A DNA stretch of 64,000 bases from Mesostigma viride (GCA_009746045.1 RPFO01001712.1:1-64000), one strand, 5' to 3'. Numbered from the stretch's first letter, positions 27,560 to 37,870 are shown. Notes: generated from the letters alone by a model not told the origin. Numbers and translations are program-made.

Positions 27560-27874
27560 TCAGTCCTTTTTATTAATAAATTTACGTTTCACTCCACCCA
27601 GAAGTGTCTTTAATACAATTTGCAATGTTTTGTACAGCATCACCCATAGTATGACCGTTTTAAGGAGAACGTGCACGCTCTCGAACCGGTCATCTATAAC
27701 TTCGTCGCAATAATCGGGCCGCTCTTTCCACAACTCGGACGATGTGGACGTCATTTGAGCGCATATGTCGTGTTTTTCCATGTTCATCCAGAAACCCATA
27801 TCCCCGAAGTGTGGACCCTTCAAAAACAGGTCCTTAAGTGGTTTTTTCACCACGGCCTCGTACACGAAGGCCAT
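27560..27874 (-). CDS. Putative membrane-associated protein
   Basis: 104 residues from the ATG at 27874 (MAFVYEAVVKKPLKDLF). One hydrophobic helix lies near the C-terminus (VLLKTVILWVMLYKTLQIVL), followed by a basic tail (GGVKRKFINKKD). An upstream GTG is less likely as start. Convergent with the gene at 27188. Confidence 0.55.
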   Translation of the reverse strand: MAFVYEAVVKKPLKDLFLKGPHFGDMGFWMNMEKHDICAQMTSTSSELWKERPDYCDEVIDDRFESVHVLLKTVILWVMLYKTLQIVLKTLLGGVKRKFINKKD

Positions 27875-27914
27875 GAACACCCTATGCGATATACAATCGA
27901 TTTTTAAACGCGCG

Positions 27915-28466
27915 TCACTCGAACTTCACAACGAACCGCTGTCGGACCTGCTTCACTTGCGGCCTCACGATGACCGCGAGGTCCGAGGCCTTGCACCGGT
28001 TGCGGCACTTCACTATCTTCCCGGCTCGGATGCGGACGTTTAGGACCTTGTCTTTGCACTTGGGCAGGTCGGACCTGATCAGCTCGTGGTGGCGCCTGGC
28101 GTATTCGATGACGCCGTTCAGGATTGCCCACCGAAAGAAGTTCATTTGGCCGGGGGTGGTGGTGATCTCCCTCTCCCCCTCGGCGAGCTTGGTCTTCCTC
28201 CTCCTGGCGAAGGGGTCGAACATGCGCTTGGAGTAGAAGTCCAGCTGCTCGCGGTAGGACATGTACAGGTTGAACGGGATGGAGCTGCCCTGGACGCAGT
28301 ACTCGACCCTGTGCGTCTTCGCGTAGTTGGTGACCAGCCACTCGATCACGCGGAGGGACAGGCCGGACGACTTCTTCTTCCCTTCTGGGTTGGCGAACTC
28401 GTACAGCGTCTCGAAGTTGTCCTTGCTTCCGTAGAAACGCTGCAGAGATCGCTCCAGAAGGTCCAT
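27915..28466 (-). CDS. Conserved giant-virus protein, unknown function
   Basis: I set the start at the ATG at 28466 (MDLLERSLQRFYGSKDN), about 25 bases downstream of TCGTATATAG. The frame is open further upstream, but only to a TTG. The 183-residue product has FYSKRMFDPFARR and GQMNFFRWAILNGVIEYARRH, patterns I recall from hypothetical proteins of several giant viruses. The C-terminus is basic with a Cys pair (KCRNRC). Confidence 0.6.
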   Translation of the reverse strand: MDLLERSLQRFYGSKDNFETLYEFANPEGKKKSSGLSLRVIEWLVTNYAKTHRVEYCVQGSSIPFNLYMSYREQLDFYSKRMFDPFARRRKTKLAEGEREITTTPGQMNFFRWAILNGVIEYARRHHELIRSDLPKCKDKVLNVRIRAGKIVKCRNRCKASDLAVIVRPQVKQVRQRFVVKFE

Positions 28467-28614
28467 AGCGTCCGATGCGTGCCCAGTCTCGCTATATACG
28501 AGAGATAAATATTTGGCGAGCGTCCACCTCGTCCCGGTGTCCTGGCGCAGGACGCGGTCATGCGGGATGCGCGTCAAGCTAGGAGATTATCTGGTTTTAT
28601 AGTACTATGAACGC

Positions 28615-29024
28615 ATGCTGACCGTACCGCTGCTCCGAGAGATGCTCGTGAAGACGGAGCTGGCTGTCATGCACGCGCTGAACGTGCTCCGACGAGGGGG
28701 GGCGAGTACGGAGGAGGAGAGCGCGCTCGTGAGGGACCTGCCGGACAACCTGAAGAAGTGGAAGTGGCTCAAGCAGCAGATCGCGCACGCGGCTCCGGTG
28801 CACGGGACGGGGGACAACGGAGGCATCGAAAGCGAGGGCGCGGTGCCAGTCAAGCCGGCTAGGATAAAGACCGCGGCCAATAAAGGGGGGGGGGAGATGG
28901 CGAGGATAGTGGTAGCACTGTCGGGAACACTGATCCAAACAAGGGAGGGGAAGGGGGGGCGACAACGGGGGTGGTCACGTATGGCCAGATTATCGTCAAG
29001 ATGACGGGGAAATGGAGGCAATGA
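28615..29024 (+). CDS. Small helical protein (one frameshift)
   Basis: Starts MLTVPLLREMLVKTELAVMH; the N-terminal half is helical (LPDNLKKWKWLKQQIAHA). A G10 run at 28885-28894 splits the frame. With one more G the frame continues GDGEDSGSTVGNTDPNKGG and ends VTYGQIIVKMTGKWRQ at a TGA (29022-29024) that overlaps the next gene's ATG. As sequenced it would stop at 29004 in an unlikely tail. Function is unknown. Confidence 0.55.
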
Positions 29025-30952
29025 ACGAAAAGGAAGCGGAAATTTACAAATTCATGAGTGAAAATGTGAAAGAAAGCGCACAAAAAGCCAAGAAGTTCGT
29101 GGAGACCTTTATCCATTCAAGCGACCCAATACTCAGAGCGCGGGCCGAGGCCACAAAGAAAACCCTTAACGACTGGTTTGTCAACGAGGACAGCGTGAAA
29201 GCGAGTTTGGAATTAGATGACGCGAGAATAAGGCAACTAGGTGATAACAGCGGCGTGTTCGACGCGTTTCGGAACAAATACGGAGACAATTGGTTTCCTG
29301 TAGCACGCACGAGGCACTTGTTTGGTCGCGGTTTTGGGTATGAAAATAACGTGGCAACGGGACTTGATAAAAACAGTGGAGAAGACATAGAGGCACGGCT
29401 TACACCCCAAGCGCGGGTGCTCAAAGAGTTAATTGACAAGTTGGAGCGACAGGGAGAGCTTTATGGGGGCAATATTTCGCGGTTCAAGGGGGATATTCAT
29501 CGAGAAGATCCAAAGATAATGTCGGCGATAAACAGGTTGGATTCTCTGTCTGACCGACATGAATCCGAGATCGCAGTGAACGATAAAACGATGCAAGAGC
29601 ACGAAAGATTCATAAGAGACCAATACACAAGGTTGAGCAAACTTAAGGAAGCGTCTGGTCAAGAAGGTTTGAGTCCAGACATGATAGACAAAATGACAAG
29701 TGAACAAATGAAGAGCGTGGAAGAGGATGTCCAAAAAGCGTTCCTTAAGCAGCTTGAAAAAGAAGCCCGCGAAGCCCTGGAAAAGAATAATGCAGATGAA
29801 CAGTTAAAGAAGTTTAGGGAAAAACAGTGGCCGGGTGTCCAGGCCAGTGTGCAACTGAAAATGGACTCGGAAGCCGAGATGAGAAGAAAAATTAGCAATC
29901 CTGTGTTTTTTGGTACGGCGAATGATCCCAAACAAGTTATAAGGGCGCACAAGGCATATGCCAAATATAGAGAAGACGGTGGAGATTTGGTTATAGTTCC
30001 ATCATCAAGTAAAATAGTGGATGCTAACAAAGCAGGCGATATATCATATAAGTATGAAGATGGAGATATGGAGGTGTTCGAAAACAAATTGAAGAGTCTT
30101 TATCCTCCTTCAGAATGGCAACGAGTGGGGTATGCGACCTTAAAAAAACGCAACAACGATGTGCAAGGCGTCATATTCAAACGAAAGTTGCTGGACGATT
30201 ATGAATACATCCCGATATTTTTCGACAATGATTTTGATCGCAAGCCAGACGGAAAACTCGTGTTCAGAGACAATAAAGTGATCAACCCACTGCGCAATTT
30301 ACATAATGAAGAGTACGAGATGATGAACCCGGTAGAGCTCTTGATTGGCGGGTTAGACAACCCTAGTGACGTGTTAAAAGCGTATGGTCAAGGCCTAGAA
30401 TATACCTTCACACCTTCCGATCTGAACTTGGAAGATGCACAGATGTCTGGTGTAATTCACAACCCTTACACAATGTTCCTAAAAACAAAAATCGATGCAC
30501 TGTTTCCTCAGAACGCTTGGAAACACGCGGGTTATGTTATCGACAGACGAGATGGACACGAAAACGCATTAATCGGCGCGGCTTTTAAGCGACGCGTGTC
30601 GGTAAAGGGGCAGCGTGATTACGAATACGTTGACGTGAATGATCTTGTGAACAACACAGACATCGAACGTGGATCAAACGGCAAACTAACAGCGCCTCGT
30701 AAACACCACATTACACTGGAAGATCGACATTTGGGTGAACCGATTCGGGTCGATGGGTCGACTGGGATTACAGCGCCTAAGCCACCACCAAAACAGGGTC
30801 CAGGCCATCACCAAAACAGTAAACCACGGGGGTCTCCAGGCGGTGCCCCGCCAGTTGCTGACGTCGATCCTTCGAATCCCATACTAGCACCTTGGGAGAG
30901 TGATCTTATTGACTGGCTTGGATTACCTCCACAACAAGATTCATTACTTTAG
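29021..30952 (+). CDS. Large protein with internal duplication, unknown
   Basis: About 643 residues; I prefer the ATG at 29021 (MNEKEAEIYKF), which overlaps the previous stop as ATGA, over the ATG at 29012. The N-terminal ~280 residues are mainly charged helix. The C-terminal half holds two copies of a ~110-residue module: one with SLYPPSEWQRVGYATLKKRN then GVIFKRKLLDDYEYIP, the second with ALFPQNAWKHAGYVIDRRDG then GAAFKRRVSVKGQRDYEYV. The tail is Pro/Gly-rich. Base composition is clearly more A-rich than the surrounding genes. Confidence 0.7.
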   Translation: MNEKEAEIYKFMSENVKESAQKAKKFVETFIHSSDPILRARAEATKKTLNDWFVNEDSVKASLELDDARIRQLGDNSGVFDAFRNKYGDNWFPVARTRHLFGRGFGYENNVATGLDKNSGEDIEARLTPQARVLKELIDKLERQGELYGGNISRFKGDIHREDPKIMSAINRLDSLSDRHESEIAVNDKTMQEHERFIRDQYTRLSKLKEASGQEGLSPDMIDKMTSEQMKSVEEDVQKAFLKQLEKEAREALEKNNADEQLKKFREKQWPGVQASVQLKMDSEAEMRRKISNPVFFGTANDPKQVIRAHKAYAKYREDGGDLVIVPSSSKIVDANKAGDISYKYEDGDMEVFENKLKSLYPPSEWQRVGYATLKKRNNDVQGVIFKRKLLDDYEYIPIFFDNDFDRKPDGKLVFRDNKVINPLRNLHNEEYEMMNPVELLIGGLDNPSDVLKAYGQGLEYTFTPSDLNLEDAQMSGVIHNPYTMFLKTKIDALFPQNAWKHAGYVIDRRDGHENALIGAAFKRRVSVKGQRDYEYVDVNDLVNNTDIERGSNGKLTAPRKHHITLEDRHLGEPIRVDGSTGITAPKPPPKQGPGHHQNSKPRGSPGGAPPVADVDPSNPILAPWESDLIDWLGLPPQQDSLL

Positions 30953-30997
30953 ATCTTCGACCGGGCAAAAAGAAATGACACATCTATTAAAAAAAAC

Positions 30998-33900
30998 ATG
31001 GAGGAATTGACATTTGCCGCTTATCTAAATCCAACTGACGTGGTGGACGCAAATCCTACACAAAACGGTATTAACCAGATTACGGCGCCTCTAAACCCCC
31101 GTAATTTCAGGCCTCGCTTGCCTCTTTTGCCACCGTCGAACAAACTGCCGAAACAGTCAGTCGTCCAAGGGTATGCAGATATCACGAACGACACGGACCT
31201 GACCGAGAAAAGAGTGAGAAGCATCACACGGGAACAAGTCAGTCGGATGACGAAGGAACAAAAATACAGGGTGTACAATTGGATAATGTCCCGTGCCCGT
31301 GCCCGTGCCATGGCCGCGACGCGCGTCCCAGTGGACACGTCACCGAACAAACAGGCGAAACAGGCAGCGGGGTCCACAGTCGTCCAGGTGGGGCATGCAG
31401 ATATCACTGACAGGCCTCGCTTGCCTTTTGTGCCACCGTCGAACGAACAGCCGAAACAGTCAGTCGTCCAAGGGTATGCAGATATCACGAACGACACGGA
31501 ACTGACCGAGGATAGAGTGAGAAGCATCACACGGGAACAAGCCAGTCGGATGACGGAGGAACAAAAATACAGGGTGTACGATTTTATAATGTCTCGGGCC
31601 CGCGCTAGGGCGGGTGTCAAGACCGCACCCAGCCAGGTGAGCCGGGATCAACGGGATCAGGCCTTCGCGGACGTTATGGTCAAGAAGGCACAGGATAAGG
31701 CGAAAGAGCTCGAGGGTATGCTGGCCAAGAGTGAGAAGGAACGGAAGGATGGCGAGGAGCGTTTGGGCATGACTCGACATGCATTGGACAAGAAGGGGGA
31801 GGAGTTGACGAAAGTGCAGGAGAGGATTGCCGCGCTGGAAGCCGACCACTCCGCGCAGACGAAAGCGACAAGGAAGGAGATAACAGCGCTGCGATCGAAG
31901 GAGATAGACTTGAAAGGTGTCATAGAGAGATTGGAAAAGCGACACGCCGATATAACGAAAGAGCTGCAGAAAGTGACTGCCGCCAAGGAGGCCGCCGAGC
32001 TCGGTCTTCGCGAGGCCAACGATAGGATTCGAGAACTTTCATCCGAGTTATCTGGCGCGCGCGACAGTCTCGCGGAGGAGCAGAGGCGTTCCGCTGAGAC
32101 GGCCGGGCGTTTGCAGGAGCAGTTGGCAGCAATAAGGGCTCAGGAGGAGGTGGTGCAAAGGGGATTGGATAGAGTGCGACAGCTGGAGAAGACCGCGGAC
32201 CTGCGGGGCGCGGAGGAGGCCCGGTTGCGAGCGGAACTCGACGAGAATAAGGGGCAATTGGGGAAGGCGACAACGGCGGCAAATGAATCGCATCAGAAAT
32301 TCCTAGATGCGGATAATGAGCTGAAAAAGGCGATCGAGGACGGAAAGAAACATGAAGAACAGTTCAAGAGGCAGGTGCAAGAAATCAAGAAAGAAGAGGG
32401 GCAGTCCGCGGCAGACAAAGACAAAAAGCTGAAGGAAATAACAGAGGCTCACGAACAACTCAAAGCGGAATTGGACAGTAAAAAGGAAGAGTTAACAAAT
32501 GCGAGACGGACATTGGCAGTGAGTTATGCACGCGCAGGGGCCGCAAAAATGCACTCCCTTAGTCTTGTACAGAAGCTGGACAAAGCCCGTGAGGCGGCTG
32601 CTGCGGACCGCGTAAAGCACGCGGAGGAGTTGAAGAGTGCGAGGTCCGAGCTAGCCGCCGCCGAGGAATCGGTGCGGACATTGACAGCCGAGCAGAGGAG
32701 GCTGGCGGGACAGCTGCAAGACACTTTGGCGGGGAAGCAACGGGCGGAGAAGGAGGCCGCCGCCGAGAAGACGCGTTCTGCTGCGACGGAGAAGCGATTG
32801 CAGTCCGAGTTGGACGTCAAGGACAAGGAGTTGCAGGCGCAAGAGGCGGTGTTGAAAATGGAATTGGAAAGAGTGAAAGAGCTGGAAAAGACCTCGGCAC
32901 TGCATGACGCGAAGGAGGCCGAGTTGCAAGAGGCCCTGCGTGAAAAAAATGCCCAGTTGGACGAGGCAAAAAAGGCGAAGGAGGCCACCGACACAAAACT
33001 AACGGATGCAGAAAAAGAACTTAACAAGTTGAAAGATCAAATTCATAAAGACCGAGCGGCGGGTAAGACGACCGAGATCAAACACGAGCGCCTGCTGGCA
33101 CAGAAAGAGCAAGAGGTTGCTGCCAAGAGGGAGGAGTCGGAGTTATTGAAGAAACAAGCCGAAGCCGCGCAGGACGCAGCGGAAAAATTGGCTGCAGAGC
33201 TGGACAGCGTGACCTCCGCGTACGAGGCGGAGCTGAAGAAAGCCAAAGACAGGGTGAGCGGCGCTGAGAAATCTGTTGCCGCACTAAAGGCCGCACAGAC
33301 AGAATTGAACGGTCAGCTTAAAGCGGCGCAAGCGGGACAGAAGAAGGCGGAGGGGGAGACCGCTGCAGAGAAGGCGCGTTCTGCAGACATGGAGAAGCAA
33401 TTGAAGTCGGAGTTGCAGGCGCAAGAGGCGGTGTTGCAAAGGGAATTGAAAAGAGTGAAAGAGCTGGAAAAGACCTCGGCACTGCATGACGCGAAGGAGG
33501 TCGAGTTGCAAGAGGCCCTGCGTGAAAAAAATGCCCAGCTGGATAAGGCAACGGAGGAGAAGCAGGCGAGTGAAGTGAAACTCAGAGAGGCGGAGGAGGA
33601 GTTGCAGAAAGCCACTGCGAAGGGGGTGGAGCAGGCGGAACAGTTTGAAACGGAAGCAAAGGCAATCAAGAGTAAGATGGAAGAGATAAAACAGGCCTCC
33701 GCAAAAGAACTGGAAGAGACGAAAGAGGCCTCCGCAAAAGAACTGGAAGAGACGAAAGAGGCCTCCGCAAAAGAACTGGACGAGTTGATGAATCAACTTT
33801 TTGCCGTCGAAAACGCGGCTAGGCAAGCCCGGGACACCAACAAAAGGCTGCTGGCAGAGAAAGAACGCGATGTCGATGCTGTGAAGAAGCAGTTGGATAT

Positions 33901-34969
33901 AGTAAAGCAACAAGCCAATGACGCGCAGGATGCGGCGGAAGAATTGGTTGCAGAGCTGGAACGCGTGCATGACGCGTACGAGGCAGAGCTTGAAAAAAAC
34001 GCAAAGGAGCTGGAAGGCGCCAAAGGTAATCTGAGGGCCGCCGAGCAAGCCGTCGCCACACTCAAGAACGAGCAGAAGGCATTGAACGATGAGCTTAAAT
34101 CGGCGCAAGCGGGACAGAAGAGGGCGGAGGAGGAGAGCGCCGGCCTTACCTCGCAATTGCGCACCAAGGAGACCGAATTGGACAGTGCCCACAAGGCCAG
34201 GGATGCCAAAGAGAAAGAATTGGCAAATGCCCAGGCCAATCTCAAGGAGCAGAGGCGCCTCAACACGGAAGCGGAGGCCAAGCTGAAAAAACAAGAGACG
34301 GAGTTGGCGCAACAGAAAGAAGAGAGTACTAAAACTGCAGAGGAGCTCAAGGCGCAGAATACGAAGGCGGAGGAGCTGAGAGGGCAGATCAAAGCGGGGA
34401 AGGAACGCGAGCAGACGCTGGAGGGTGAAGTGAGACGTAAGGAGGAGGAGGCCAAGAGGACGGAGGAGAAGCTGAAAACGGCGCAGACAAAGCTCGACAC
34501 GGCGCGGGATGAGCTGGCGAACGTGCAAGCGGGTTTGAGGAAAAAAGAGGCGGAGGTCGCTGCGAAAGACACTCAGTTGGCTGCTTCGAAGGCCGAGGTG
34601 TCTTCCTTGAACACGAAGATCGCAGAGGCCGCTGTCAAGGAGAAGGAGAACGAGGAAGCCGTGAAAGACAAACAGAAGGAGGTGGACGATGCGAATAAAG
34701 AGAAGGAAAGGCTCGTGAGAGAGGCAGACGACCTGCGCAACGAGGCAAAGGGCGCTGCCGACAAGGCGGACGGTCTGCAGCGGGATATACAGGCTAAAGA
34801 GATCGAGAACAAGGGGCTTCAGAAGGTGAAGGTGAAAAGGCCGTCGAGGAAAAAGAGTCACTCAGGAAACTTGGAGATAACTGAAAAAACTCCTGAGGGA
34901 AACTGTCTACCGGAGAAGAAATTGCCAAAAGAAACGGCCAAACAGATGGCGAAACTGTCAAAGGTTTGA
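30998..34969 (+). CDS. Giant coiled-coil protein
   Basis: 1323 residues. The N-terminus has two near-identical ~48-residue repeats (QGYADITNDTDLTEKRVRSI ... EQKYRVYNWIMSRARARA, abbreviated). From about residue 210 the rest is heptad-rich Lys/Glu/Ala coiled coil with internal duplications (ELEKTSALHDAKE occurs twice) and a triple EETKEASAKEL repeat. The plausible role is a scaffold or filament; no enzymatic domain. The tail is basic. A second coiled-coil gene follows in another frame after degenerate repeats. Confidence 0.75.
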   Translation: MEELTFAAYLNPTDVVDANPTQNGINQITAPLNPRNFRPRLPLLPPSNKLPKQSVVQGYADITNDTDLTEKRVRSITREQVSRMTKEQKYRVYNWIMSRARARAMAATRVPVDTSPNKQAKQAAGSTVVQVGHADITDRPRLPFVPPSNEQPKQSVVQGYADITNDTELTEDRVRSITREQASRMTEEQKYRVYDFIMSRARARAGVKTAPSQVSRDQRDQAFADVMVKKAQDKAKELEGMLAKSEKERKDGEERLGMTRHALDKKGEELTKVQERIAALEADHSAQTKATRKEITALRSKEIDLKGVIERLEKRHADITKELQKVTAAKEAAELGLREANDRIRELSSELSGARDSLAEEQRRSAETAGRLQEQLAAIRAQEEVVQRGLDRVRQLEKTADLRGAEEARLRAELDENKGQLGKATTAANESHQKFLDADNELKKAIEDGKKHEEQFKRQVQEIKKEEGQSAADKDKKLKEITEAHEQLKAELDSKKEELTNARRTLAVSYARAGAAKMHSLSLVQKLDKAREAAAADRVKHAEELKSARSELAAAEESVRTLTAEQRRLAGQLQDTLAGKQRAEKEAAAEKTRSAATEKRLQSELDVKDKELQAQEAVLKMELERVKELEKTSALHDAKEAELQEALREKNAQLDEAKKAKEATDTKLTDAEKELNKLKDQIHKDRAAGKTTEIKHERLLAQKEQEVAAKREESELLKKQAEAAQDAAEKLAAELDSVTSAYEAELKKAKDRVSGAEKSVAALKAAQTELNGQLKAAQAGQKKAEGETAAEKARSADMEKQLKSELQAQEAVLQRELKRVKELEKTSALHDAKEVELQEALREKNAQLDKATEEKQASEVKLREAEEELQKATAKGVEQAEQFETEAKAIKSKMEEIKQASAKELEETKEASAKELEETKEASAKELDELMNQLFAVENAARQARDTNKRLLAEKERDVDAVKKQLDIVKQQANDAQDAAEELVAELERVHDAYEAELEKNAKELEGAKGNLRAAEQAVATLKNEQKALNDELKSAQAGQKRAEEESAGLTSQLRTKETELDSAHKARDAKEKELANAQANLKEQRRLNTEAEAKLKKQETELAQQKEESTKTAEELKAQNTKAEELRGQIKAGKEREQTLEGEVRRKEEEAKRTEEKLKTAQTKLDTARDELANVQAGLRKKEAEVAAKDTQLAASKAEVSSLNTKIAEAAVKEKENEEAVKDKQKEVDDANKEKERLVREADDLRNEAKGAADKADGLQRDIQAKEIENKGLQKVKVKRPSRKKSHSGNLEITEKTPEGNCLPEKKLPKETAKQMAKLSKV
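33694..33783 (+). repeat. 30-bp coding tandem repeat in the coiled-coil gene
   Basis: Three copies of a unit encoding a ten-residue ASAKELEETK segment (GCCTCCGCAAAAGAACTGGA and flanking bases), nearly identical at the DNA level. This points to recent expansion by slippage. Confidence 0.8.
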
Positions 34970-35220
34970 AAGCCGCTAAGAACAGAACAGAATGAAACTG
35001 AAGAAAACGGGTGACGGCCAACTACCTTGGAGTTGGTCGAAGGTTTGAAAACGGAGAGTGCAAAAGAGGCCGAGACTGCAGAAGAACATTGCCCCTGAAG
35101 AAACAAACCCAAACAGATGGCGAAAAAATCAAAGGTTTGAGTATCTCGAGGCTACCTTGGCAAGTTGGAAAAAAAGGAAGGTCGTTGCTACCTTGGAAGT
35201 TGGTCGGAAAGTCGTTGACG
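34920..35220 (+). repeat. Degenerate repeats between the coiled-coil genes
   Basis: AACAGATGGCGAAA followed by TCAAAGGTTTGA occurs at about 34949 and 35110. CTACCTTGGA/CAAGTTGG-type blocks occur three times (about 35022, 35150 and 35190). Each AAAGGTTTGA supplies an in-frame stop to a short MAKxSKV end. The region separates the 1323-residue ORF from the next coiled-coil ORF and may have arisen by local duplication that split one gene. Confidence 0.6.
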
Positions 35221-36938
35221 AAGTCCGCGGAGAGTTGCAAACGTCACAAGCCGCCGCCGCCAAATTGACTACCGAGTTGAAGGCGGCACAAACGGTTATA
35301 GCGGGCCATGACGCGGCGATCGCTCGCAAGGATGCCGAGATACTTGCTCGCGACGTGCGAATCAATCAACTCAATGCCCTGTTGGTATTGGCACAGCAGA
35401 CCATCGATGGCGAACGCGCACAAGCGGCCGCTTCATTAGCGGTATTGAACAGTCAGTTGGACGCGAAGAATGCGGAGATCGCAAACGCGGTCATCATCGT
35501 CACTCAACTGAAAGTCGAACTCGACAAAGCACAGGGTGAGGTGAAGAGACTGGATGAGGTCGCCAGGGCCCGCGCGGGCGAGGTCGACAGCCTGAGACAA
35601 GCCAATCAGATCTTGGGAGAACAGTTGAATGCGGCACAAACGCAACTGACAGAGTCCCAAGCGCGGGTCGCACAGCTCGAACAAGAGGGCGTGATGGCGG
35701 CAGGCGAGATCACCCGTTTGCGAGGTGTTGAATCGGCTCAAAACACGCAAATCTCGATTCTCCAGGATGAGGTCAGATCTGGCGCACAAGCGCTGAGGGA
35801 CAAGGAGGGTCAGTTGCAAAAACAGATAGGTGATAACCAACAACTGCAATTGGATATCGACGCGGCCAATAAAACGGTGGGCGAGAAGGAGAACGAGATA
35901 GCCGACCTTACAACAACCCTCCGGGCATGGATGGAGGGCTATGCCGAATTACAGACGAAGGAGGCAGCCACGCAGGACCTGCTCGACCAGGCGACACAGG
36001 AGAAGGACCGGCTCGACAGGGAGGTGAAGAGCAAGGAGGCGTCCCTCGTTCAGGCGCAACAAGATAAGAATGTTCTCGAGGGCCGCGTGTCCACACTCGT
36101 GCAGGAACATGCGGTCAAAGAACAACAGCTGAATGACAAATACCAAAAGGTTGTCGACGCCGCCCGTGCCGAACTGGATAAGAAGGTGGGGGAACTGACG
36201 GGAAAGGACGCTGAGATCGCCAATATCAGAAAAGTTCACTCGGCCCAAGAGAAGGCGACGAAGGCTGCGTACGATGCCGAGTACAACAGAATGAAGGCCT
36301 CCCTCGAGCAATCGGTGTTAGATCTCGGTGCACAACTGGCGTTAAAAGACGGAGAGATAACAAATTCCAAACAAGCTCTCGACAGCGCAAACAAAAATTT
36401 GTTGGTGGCGAGAGCCGAAGTGCATGGGCTACGAGAGTTAATAAGAAACCTGAAGAGTGAAAGGGACACGGCACAGGATGCGTTGGGCGAGGCCACTGTC
36501 AAAGGCGCGCAGAAGGACGCGGAGATACGACGTTTGACCGAGGAAAGACAATTGTTGGGTAGTCGCGTTGGCCAGTTGGCGTTAGAGAAGGATCAACTGA
36601 ATAGGGAAAAACTCGCGCTGGAAGGGGAACTAACAGTAAATAAGGATGAACTGAAACGGACGCGCGAGAGAGAGGAATGGCTGAAGAGAGATCTATTGAC
36701 AATTGACGACAGATACAAGAGACAGATCGACAAATTAAATGGAGAGATCCTTCTCATCACCGGTCAGAGGGATAATTATTACGGCGATGGGGTCAGGGTC
36801 CAGGGGGAGCGTGACGCCATACAGGCGGAATTTGACAAACTGAGAAGGATATTGATTTCCATGAGGAATCTGTCTCATCAAATCGGAGACGAGAATGTTC
36901 GAAATTGGATCAACGACATTACGCGCACTGTCACGTAA
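35058..36938 (+). CDS. Second long coiled-coil protein
   Basis: 626 residues, almost entirely heptad repeats, here richer in Gln/Ala/Asp (QLNALLVLAQQTIDGERAQ; LVQAQQDKNVLEGRVSTLV). No globular domain until a short C-terminal helical end (ISMRNLSHQIGDENVRNWI). The first ~40 residues overlap the degenerate repeats, so the true start is uncertain. It is either an independent gene or the detached C-terminal part of the preceding one. Confidence 0.65.
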   Translation: MQKRPRLQKNIAPEETNPNRWRKNQRFEYLEATLASWKKRKVVATLEVGRKVVDEVRGELQTSQAAAAKLTTELKAAQTVIAGHDAAIARKDAEILARDVRINQLNALLVLAQQTIDGERAQAAASLAVLNSQLDAKNAEIANAVIIVTQLKVELDKAQGEVKRLDEVARARAGEVDSLRQANQILGEQLNAAQTQLTESQARVAQLEQEGVMAAGEITRLRGVESAQNTQISILQDEVRSGAQALRDKEGQLQKQIGDNQQLQLDIDAANKTVGEKENEIADLTTTLRAWMEGYAELQTKEAATQDLLDQATQEKDRLDREVKSKEASLVQAQQDKNVLEGRVSTLVQEHAVKEQQLNDKYQKVVDAARAELDKKVGELTGKDAEIANIRKVHSAQEKATKAAYDAEYNRMKASLEQSVLDLGAQLALKDGEITNSKQALDSANKNLLVARAEVHGLRELIRNLKSERDTAQDALGEATVKGAQKDAEIRRLTEERQLLGSRVGQLALEKDQLNREKLALEGELTVNKDELKRTREREEWLKRDLLTIDDRYKRQIDKLNGEILLITGQRDNYYGDGVRVQGERDAIQAEFDKLRRILISMRNLSHQIGDENVRNWINDITRTVT

Positions 36939-37001
36939 CACGCGTGTCCGCGCCTCCGTCGTTCCCAAAAAAATGCCACCGTGGTGTTATACGCGCTACC
37001 G

Positions 37002-37870
37002 ATGGCGGACACGTGCCACTTCGGGCTGTGGACGATGCGGCCAGCCAGCCGCCGCGAGGAGGGGGACGTCCTCAAGGCGGTGGCGGCTGCGTGCAGGACC
37101 ACGCACACCCCCGACCTTTCGTGCAGTACGCGGACAGCGTTAGCGGTGTTGTGAGGGAGCTCGGGCCGGGCGGCTATTGGATATGCGACTTCACGCCCGG
37201 CGTGCACTGCCTGCTCGCTCTCGTGCGCATCCGCGGCGGCCGAACGGTGTGCTCTCTTATCCACTGGGACAAGGGGGTGTACGTCGTGCGCATGCCGCCA
37301 TTCAAGACCAAACTGTTCAAGGGCACAGTGCTGCAGGGCGTGCTGGCTCGCGACGGGCTGAAGACCTCGTTTGTGGTGCACGACTGTCTCGCATTCGCCC
37401 GCAAGAGCCAGTTGTCTCGCCCCTTCGAAGCGCGCATGGAGATGGCGAGGGACGTGGTGGGCATGAACTTTCCTAGTCACTCGTCCTATTTGTCCAACGT
37501 GTTCCTGCGCTGTGTTGCATTCATGCCTAGTAACAGCGACCAGTCTTTCTTAAAGAGTCAAAATGTGTTGTTTATTCCCAATTCATCAACGGTCAGCGAT
37601 CAATACAAACACGGCAACGTTCCCATCGCACTCGTTAGCAGGCCAGAACTGTTCACAGATTTCGAGAGTCTGTGCCCCCTCATGTTCCCCTACGTGCCCT
37701 ACTCGTTTGGCGGTGTAATCACTTCCGCTTCCACGCCCCAGCGCACCTCCTCCGAGGGGCTGAGATTTTCTGGGCCAGGTTTAACGCCGACACCATTGTC
37801 TGATTGCTTTGCGCCTCCGCCACGTCCAGCGGCGGGAGGAACAGCACTCGGTGCGCGGACTCGGGGATAG
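37002..37870 (+). CDS. Capping-enzyme guanylyltransferase-like protein, catalytic residues replaced (one frameshift)
   Basis: The ATG at 37002 (MADTCHFGLWTMRPASRREE) runs to a C5 run near 37107-37111; one added C joins it to RPFVQYADSVSGVVRELG. The following segment has the layout of RNA guanylyltransferases: GYWICDFTPGVHCLLALVRI where K-x-D-G-x-R is expected, then LFKGTVLQGVLA where the family has L-D-G-E-L, then SFVVHDCLAFARKSQLSRPF. The nucleophilic Lys and the Glu are absent, so it may be an inactive homologue or an accessory subunit. The last ~50 residues overlap the convergent primase gene. Confidence 0.5.

Noticed and set aside
33284-34861. 525-residue Leu-rich minus-strand frame opposite the coiled-coil gene
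   Set aside because: Antisense of Lys/Glu/Gln codons yields Leu/Phe-rich frames; no membrane-protein organisation and the sense ORF is far better supported.
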